Of a DNA stretch of 64,000 bases, positions 59,144 through 64,000 are shown one piece after another. The position numbers and the translations under genes were made by a program. This DNA comes from Pseudomonas entomophila (GTDB taxonomy: Bacteria; Pseudomonadota; Gammaproteobacteria; Pseudomonadales; Pseudomonadaceae): the NCBI RefSeq assembly GCF_029478665.1, contig NZ_JARPQB010000009.1, forward strand, positions 34,317-98,316, in the 5' to 3' direction. The first letter of the stretch is position 1, and every line of letters begins with the position of its first letter. The notes under the pieces were generated by a model that worked only from the letters and a program-made list of their open reading frames with translations, did not search any database and was not told the DNA's origin.

Positions 59144-60220
59144 TCAATGGAGGCGTTTGCGACACATCAACTGGGCGATTTTCGCCACATCCGGGCGCTC
59201 GACCACCCCCTTTTCGGTGACGATCACGTCGATCAGGTCGGCCGGCGTGACATCGACCACCGGGTTGTACGCTTCGACGTCGGCGGTCACCTGGATGCCC
59301 GCCACCTCCAGCAACTCTTCCACGCCGCGCGTCTCCAGCGGGATATCCTCGCCCGCGGCCAGGTTCAGGTCGATGCTGCTGCTGGGCGCCACCACCATGA
59401 AGCGCAGCCCGTGGTGCATGGCCGCCACCGCCAACTGGTAAGTGCCGATCTTCGCCGCCACGTCACCATTGGCAGCAATGCAGTCGGCGCCGACCACCAC
59501 CCAGCTGATGCCCTTGGTCTTCATCAGATGCCCTGCCGCCGCGTCGGCAACCACGGTCACCGGCACGCCGTCGGCGGCCAGCTCCCACGCGGTCAGGCGC
59601 GACCCTTGCAGCCATGGACGGGACTCGCAGGCATAAACCTGCTCGACCATGCCCTCCAGCGTGGCGGCGCGAATCACCCCCAAAGCAGTGCCGAAGCCAC
59701 CGGTGGCCAGGGCCCCGGCGTTGCCGTGGGTGAGCAGGGCCTGCTCGCTGCCTTGGTGCTTGCGGATCTGCTCGACACCGAACTGGGCCATGGTCAGGTT
59801 GGCTTCACGGTCACTTTCATGGATGGCGATCGCCTCGGCTTCCATGACCGCCAGCACATCCTCGCCCGGACGCAGGCGCTGCAAGCGCTCACGCATACGG
59901 TTGAGCGCCCAGAACAGGTTGGCCGGCGTAGGGCGCGCCTCGCCCAGCATCAGGAAGTCTTCTTCCAGGGACTCCTCCCACCCCTCGCCTTCGGCCAGGC
60001 GCTGACGCAGCGCCAGCACCAGCCCGTAGGCGGCACTGATGCCGATTGCCGGGGCGCCGCGCACCACCATGTCGCTGATCGCCTCGGCCACCTGAGCCAC
60101 ATCAGTGCAGGTCAGCCAGCACTGCTCCAGCGGCAACAGGCGCTGGTCGAGCAGGTGCAGCGCGCCATCGTGCCATTCGATGCCCGTCACCGTCTCCGCC
60201 GCCATCAGTTGCTCGCGCAT
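59144..60220 (-). CDS. mtnA: S-methyl-5-thioribose-1-phosphate isomerase
   Basis: This 358-residue enzyme converts methylthioribose-1-phosphate to methylthioribulose-1-phosphate in methionine salvage. It has the family's [18 protein letters not shown], the catalytic Cys region [39 protein letters not shown] with the catalytic Asp, and [10 protein letters not shown]. The start [16 protein letters not shown] at 60220 follows GGGGAGAGGCG. It is divergent from an MTA/SAH deaminase gene, a link known in pseudomonads. Confidence 0.96.
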   Translation of the reverse strand: MREQLMAAETVTGIEWHDGALHLLDQRLLPLEQCWLTCTDVAQVAEAISDMVVRGAPAIGISAAYGLVLALRQRLAEGEGWEESLEEDFLMLGEARPTPANLFWALNRMRERLQRLRPGEDVLAVMEAEAIAIHESDREANLTMAQFGVEQIRKHQGSEQALLTHGNAGALATGGFGTALGVIRAATLEGMVEQVYACESRPWLQGSRLTAWELAADGVPVTVVADAAAGHLMKTKGISWVVVGADCIAANGDVAAKIGTYQLAVAAMHHGLRFMVVAPSSSIDLNLAAGEDIPLETRGVEELLEVAGIQVTADVEAYNPVVDVTPADLIDVIVTEKGVVERPDVAKIAQLMCRKRLH

Positions 60221-60331
60221 CGCCTCTCCCCGTCGCCCTGGCATCAAAAGGCGGCGATTATAGCGACCCTCAGCCATGGCCGCTCGGGTATACTGCGCGT
60301 TTAAGCAAACCAACCCTGGTACATACCGCGC

Positions 60332-61657
60332 ATGCCCTCCTCCACGCCCCCTGTAGACCTGTTGCTGGCACCACGCTGGCTGGTGCCCGTGGAGCCGGCT
60401 GGCGTGGTGCTGGAAAATCATGCGCTAGGCATCCGCGACGGCCAGATCGCCTGGCTCGGCCCGCGCGAACGCGCACCATTGGCGGACCAGGTGCGCGAGC
60501 TCCCTGATTGCCTGCTCACCCCCGGCCTGGTCAACGCCCACGGCCACGCCGCCATGTCGCTGTTCCGCGGACTGGCGGACGACCTGCCGCTGATGACCTG
60601 GCTCGAGGAGCACATCTGGCCGGCTGAAGGGCGCTGGGTCGATGAAGCCTTCGTGCGCGACGGCACGGACCTTGCCATTGCCGAACAGCTCAAGGGCGGC
60701 ATCACCTGTTTCGCCGACATGTACTTCTTCCCCCGCGAAGCCTGCGACCGCGTGCACCGCAGCGGCATCCGCGCGCAGATCGCCGTGCCCCTGCTGGACT
60801 TCCCCATCCCCGGAGCACGCTCACCGGAAGAGGGCCTGCACCTGGCCATCGAGCTGTTCGGCGACCTGCGCCACCACCCGCGCATCACCGTCGCCCTTGG
60901 CCCGCACGCCCCCTACACCGTCAGCGACGCGAACCTGGAGAAGATCCGCATCATCGCCGACCAGCTCGACGCACCAGTGCACATGCATATCCACGAGACC
61001 GCCGGCGAAGTCGAGCAGGCACTCAAGGATAACGGCGAGCGCCCGCTGGCCCGCCTCGCCCGCCTGGGCCTGCTCGGCCCCAACCTGCAGGCGGTGCACA
61101 TGACCCAGGTCAGCGACGAAGATCTGGCGCTGCTGGTAGAAAGCAATACCAGCGTGGTCCACTGCCCCGAATCCAACCTCAAGCTGGCCAGCGGTTTCTG
61201 CCCGGTGGAGCGCCTGTGGCAGGCTGGCGTGAATGTGGCGGTCGGCACCGATGGCGCGGCCAGCAACAACGACCTTGACCTGCTAGGCGAGACCCGCACC
61301 GCCGCCCTGCTGGCCAAGGCGGTTGCGGGCTCGGCCACGGCCCTGGACGCCCATCGCGCCCTGCGCATGGCCACGCTCAATGGCGCCCGGGCCCTGGGGC
61401 TGGAAGCCATTACCGGCTCGCTGGAAGCGGGCAAGGCCGCCGACCTGGTCGCCTTCGACCTCTCCGGCCTGCAGCAGCAACCGGTGCACGATCCAGTCTC
61501 GCAACTGATCTACGCCACCGGCCGCGATTGCGTGAAAGACGTCTGGGTCGCCGGCCACGCCCTGGTTCAGGATCGTCGCCTGACACAGATGGACGAAGCC
61601 GCGCTGGCCAGCACCGCCCGCGCCTGGGGAGCCCGCATCGGCGGGCGCAACGAATAA
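60332..61657 (+). CDS. mtaD: 5'-methylthioadenosine/S-adenosylhomocysteine deaminase
   Basis: This 441-residue metal-dependent amidohydrolase of the TRZ/ATZ (AtzA-like) family has the metal pair [13 protein letters not shown] (H70, H72), [21 protein letters not shown] and [14 protein letters not shown] with the metal Asp. The family's deaminases turn MTA into methylthioinosine, which feeds MtnA through a phosphorylase in pseudomonads. Divergence from mtnA (111 bases) supports that role. ubiG follows 63 bases on. Confidence 0.88.
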   Translation: MPSSTPPVDLLLAPRWLVPVEPAGVVLENHALGIRDGQIAWLGPRERAPLADQVRELPDCLLTPGLVNAHGHAAMSLFRGLADDLPLMTWLEEHIWPAEGRWVDEAFVRDGTDLAIAEQLKGGITCFADMYFFPREACDRVHRSGIRAQIAVPLLDFPIPGARSPEEGLHLAIELFGDLRHHPRITVALGPHAPYTVSDANLEKIRIIADQLDAPVHMHIHETAGEVEQALKDNGERPLARLARLGLLGPNLQAVHMTQVSDEDLALLVESNTSVVHCPESNLKLASGFCPVERLWQAGVNVAVGTDGAASNNDLDLLGETRTAALLAKAVAGSATALDAHRALRMATLNGARALGLEAITGSLEAGKAADLVAFDLSGLQQQPVHDPVSQLIYATGRDCVKDVWVAGHALVQDRRLTQMDEAALASTARAWGARIGGRNE

Positions 61658-61720
61658 CCGGCCGGCAGCCACGGCTGCCGCCCCGTAGCACTTTCATCGA
61701 AGATTCAGAGGACTGTTCAC

Positions 61721-62419
61721 ATGAGCAACGTCGACCACGCCGAAATCGCCAAGTTCGAGGCCCTGGCCCATCGCTGGTGGGACCGCGAAAGCGAGTTCAA
61801 GCCACTGCACGACATCAACCCGCTGCGGGTCAACTGGATCGACGAGCGCGTGAGCCTGGCCGGCAAGAAGGTCCTGGACGTCGGTTGCGGCGGCGGCATC
61901 CTCAGCGAGGCGATGGCCCAGCGCGGCGCCACCGTCACCGGCATCGACATGGGCGAGGCGCCGCTGGCGGTGGCCCAACTGCACCAGCTGGAATCCGGCG
62001 TGAACGTCGAGTACCGGCAGATCACCGCCGAGGCCCTGGCCGAGGAGATGCCCGAACAGTTCGACGTGGTCACCTGCCTGGAGATGCTCGAACACGTGCC
62101 CGACCCATCCTCGGTGATTCGCGCCTGCTACCGCATGGTCAAGCCGGGCGGCCAGGTGTTCTTCTCGACCATCAACCGCAACCCGAAGGCCTACCTGCTG
62201 GCCATCATCGGCGCCGAGTACATCCTCAAGATGCTGCCGCGCGGCACCCATGACTTCAAGAAATTCATCCGTCCTTCCGAGCTGGGCGCCTGGAGCCGCG
62301 TCGCCGGGCTTGAAGTGAAGGACATCATCGGCCTCACCTACAACCCGCTGACCAAGCACTACAAGCTGAGCAACGACGTCGACGTCAACTACATGATCCA
62401 GACCCTGCGCGAGGAATGA
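61721..62419 (+). CDS. ubiG: Ubiquinone O-methyltransferase
   Basis: This 232-residue SAM-dependent enzyme carries out the two O-methylations of ubiquinone synthesis. It shows [20 protein letters not shown] near the N-terminus, [19 protein letters not shown] for [18 protein letters not shown] and the [20 protein letters not shown] segment that is thought to meet the membrane. Its stop lies two bases before the mupP start, so they form an operon. Confidence 0.97.
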   Translation: MSNVDHAEIAKFEALAHRWWDRESEFKPLHDINPLRVNWIDERVSLAGKKVLDVGCGGGILSEAMAQRGATVTGIDMGEAPLAVAQLHQLESGVNVEYRQITAEALAEEMPEQFDVVTCLEMLEHVPDPSSVIRACYRMVKPGGQVFFSTINRNPKAYLLAIIGAEYILKMLPRGTHDFKKFIRPSELGAWSRVAGLEVKDIIGLTYNPLTKHYKLSNDVDVNYMIQTLREE

Positions 62420-62421
62420 GC

Positions 62422-63093
62422 ATGCGCCTGCGAGCAGTACTCTTCGACATGGACGGCACCCTGCTGGACACGGCGCCGGACTTCATCGCCATCTGCCAGG
62501 CAATGCTCACCGACCGCGGCCTGCCGACCATCGACGATGCGCGCATCCGCGAGGTGATTTCCGGCGGCGCCCGGGCCATGGTGGCCGCGACCTTCGCCAT
62601 GGACCCGGACGCCGAAGGCTTCGAAACGTTGCGCCTGGAGTTCCTCGAGCGCTACCAGCGTGATTGCGCGGTGCACAGCAAGCTGTTCGACGGCATGCCG
62701 GAACTACTGGCCGACATCGAGAAGGGCAACCTGCTGTGGGGCGTGGTCACCAACAAGCCGGTGCGCTTCGCCGAGCCGATCATGCAGCGCCTGGGCCTGG
62801 CCGAGCGCTCGGCACTGCTGATCTGCCCGGACCACGTGAAGAACAGCAAGCCCGACCCCGAGCCGTTGATCCTGGCCTGCAAGACCCTCGACCTCGACCC
62901 GGCCAGCGTGCTGTTCGTCGGTGACGACCTGCGCGACATCGAGTCCGGCCGCGACGCCGGCACCCGCACCGCGGCCGTGCGCTATGGCTATATTCATCCA
63001 GAGGACAACCCCAACAACTGGGGCGCCGACGTGGTGGTGGACCACCCGCTGGAACTGCGCAAGGTGATCGACAGCGCGCTGTGCGGCTGCTGA
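62422..63093 (+). CDS. mupP: N-acetylmuramic acid 6-phosphate phosphatase
   Basis: This 223-residue HAD-family phosphatase starts [20 protein letters not shown], with the catalytic Asp pair in [17 protein letters not shown] (motif II), [10 protein letters not shown] (motif III Lys) and [16 protein letters not shown] (motif IV). In P. putida and P. aeruginosa the gene at this place after ubiG is MupP, part of the cell-wall recycling route that bypasses de novo UDP-MurNAc synthesis; older annotations call it phosphoglycolate phosphatase (gph). The ATG at 62422 is seven bases after GAGG; one at 62416 overlaps the ubiG stop but is too close. Confidence 0.88.
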   Translation: MRLRAVLFDMDGTLLDTAPDFIAICQAMLTDRGLPTIDDARIREVISGGARAMVAATFAMDPDAEGFETLRLEFLERYQRDCAVHSKLFDGMPELLADIEKGNLLWGVVTNKPVRFAEPIMQRLGLAERSALLICPDHVKNSKPDPEPLILACKTLDLDPASVLFVGDDLRDIESGRDAGTRTAAVRYGYIHPEDNPNNWGADVVVDHPLELRKVIDSALCGC

Positions 63094-63115
63094 TACCCTT
63101 GGCCTGACGTAGATC

Positions 63116-63209
63116 CTGTAGGAGCGGGCTTGCCCCGCGATGAGGCTGACCGCGACAACATCGCTGCCGGGGCGGACGCAATCGCGGGACAAGCCCGCTC
63201 CCACAGGGG
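63116..63209. repeat. REP palindrome pair (GGGCTTGCCC type)
   Basis: CTGTAGGAGCGGGCTTGCCC faces GGGACAAGCCCGCTCCCACAG across about 50 bases, between mupP and yciK. Confidence 0.8.
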
Positions 63210-63241
63210 GGCGTCGCCCACTGATTTCAAGGACAAATCAC

Positions 63242-63982
63242 ATGTTCGACTACACCGCCCGCCCCGACCTGCTCAAGGGCCGGATCATCCTCGTCACCGG
63301 CGCCGGCCGCGGCATCGGCGCAGCCGCAGCCAAAGCCTATGCAGCACTGGGCGCTACCGTGCTGCTGCTGGGCAAGACCGAAGCCAACCTCAACGAGGTG
63401 TACGACCAGATCGAAGCCGCTGGCCACCCGCAGCCGGTGGTGATCCCGTTCAACCTGGAAACCGCCCTGCCCCACCAGTACGACGAACTGGCGGTGATGA
63501 TCGAGGAGCAGTTCGGGCGCCTTGACGGCCTGCTCAACAACGCGTCGATCATCGGCCCGCGCACGCCGCTGGAGCAGCTGTCGGGCGACAACTTCATGCG
63601 GGTGATGCACATCAACGTCAACGCCACCTTCATGCTCACCAGCACCCTGCTGCCGCTGCTCAAGCTGTCGGAGGACGCCTCGGTGGTGTTCACCTCCAGC
63701 AGCGTCGGGCGCAAAGGGCGGGCCTACTGGGGCGCCTATGGCGTTTCGAAGTTCGCCACCGAAGGGCTGATGCAGACGCTAGCCGACGAGCTCGAAGGTG
63801 TCGCGCCAGTACGCGCCAACAGCATCAACCCAGGCGCCACGCGCACAGCGATGCGGGCCCAGGCCTATCCAAGCGAGAACCCGCAGAACAACCCGCTGCC
63901 CGAAGAGATCATGCCGGTGTACCTGTACCTGATGGGGCCGGACAGCAAGGACGTGAACGGGCAGGCATTGAACGCGCAATAA
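63242..63982 (+). CDS. yciK: YciK-family SDR oxidoreductase
   Basis: This 246-residue short-chain dehydrogenase starts MFDYTARPDLLKGRIILVTG behind AAGGAC. It has GAGRGIGAAAAKAYAALGA, LLNNASIIGPRTPLEQL, and the catalytic WGAYGVSKFATEGL (Tyr-x3-Lys). The N-terminal YTARPDLL and the late YLYLMGPDSKDVNGQAL are typical of YciK. Substrate unknown. Position after ubiG-mupP is the usual one in pseudomonads. Confidence 0.9.
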   Translation: MFDYTARPDLLKGRIILVTGAGRGIGAAAAKAYAALGATVLLLGKTEANLNEVYDQIEAAGHPQPVVIPFNLETALPHQYDELAVMIEEQFGRLDGLLNNASIIGPRTPLEQLSGDNFMRVMHINVNATFMLTSTLLPLLKLSEDASVVFTSSSVGRKGRAYWGAYGVSKFATEGLMQTLADELEGVAPVRANSINPGATRTAMRAQAYPSENPQNNPLPEEIMPVYLYLMGPDSKDVNGQALNAQ

Positions 63983-63984
63983 GG

Positions 63985-64000
63985 CCCTGTTCGCCGGCAA
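63985..64000. repeat. Start of a REP palindrome at the window edge
   Basis: CCCTGTTCGCCGGCAA matches the start of the REP at 12897-12962; the rest is outside the window. Confidence 0.6.

Overview
This window reads as the chromosome of a fluorescent Pseudomonas of the P. putida/entomophila type. The evidence is the high GC content, the many short Pseudomonas-style REP palindromes (GGAGC-GGC...GCC-GCTCC and GGAGCCGGC...GCCGGCGAA types) between genes, small proteins typical of the genus (DUF3509, DUF2897), a MupP phosphatase, a TyrA-AroA fusion, and an O-antigen locus lying between ihfB and wbpM as in other pseudomonads. Species is inferred from gene order, not measured.

Positions 1-23,300 are mostly ordinary core and accessory-core genes: an LTA-synthase-family membrane protein cut by the left edge, a ZIP metal transporter, an ankyrin protein, a DUF3509 gene behind a good sigma-54 promoter, an MFS/acireductone-dioxygenase-like pair, aroC, prmB, an isochorismatase-family protein, an Smr protein, folE, a glutaredoxin-like protein, a GST, a BenE transporter, a chemoreceptor, a MocR regulator divergent from an MFS exporter, an SDR, a CurA-like reductase, pyrF, a 55-residue DUF2897 protein and a secreted ComEA-like protein.

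Positions 23,451-47,363 are an O-antigen locus, all on the minus strand. In transcription order it holds wzz, a GT4, an asparagine-synthetase-like amidotransferase (WbpS type), a second wzz, a 54-codon candidate small gene, wbpO and wbpP (UDP-GalNAcA), rmlB-rmlA-vioA (dTDP-Qui4N), a WbqC-family protein, a divergent PLP-fold protein, a GNAT, wzx, a GT2, a hexapeptide acetyltransferase, a wzy-like polymerase, a GT4, a WbpV-like reductase/epimerase, the WbpL-like initiating transferase and wbpM. No rmlC or rmlD is present, so the dTDP-4-keto-6-deoxyglucose is probably diverted to an N-acylated 4-amino-4,6-dideoxyglucose. The six genes rmlB to GNAT overlap or abut and look translationally coupled. 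This is the most interesting system in the window. The deduced unit is a WbpM/WbpV/WbpL-made QuiNAc- or FucNAc-type first sugar, GalNAcA or its amide, and a decorated Qui4N, exported by Wzx and polymerised by Wzy with two Wzz chain-length regulators.

Positions 47,970-58,896 are the conserved minus-strand run lapA, ihfB, rpsA, cmk, tyrA-aroA, pheA, serC, gyrA. It covers aromatic amino acid, serine, nucleotide and translation functions, and a structured leader lies before gyrA. Positions 59,144-64,000 hold mtnA divergent from an MTA/SAH deaminase (methionine salvage), then ubiG, mupP and yciK on the plus strand. I see no tRNA, rRNA, CRISPR array, prophage or insertion sequence.
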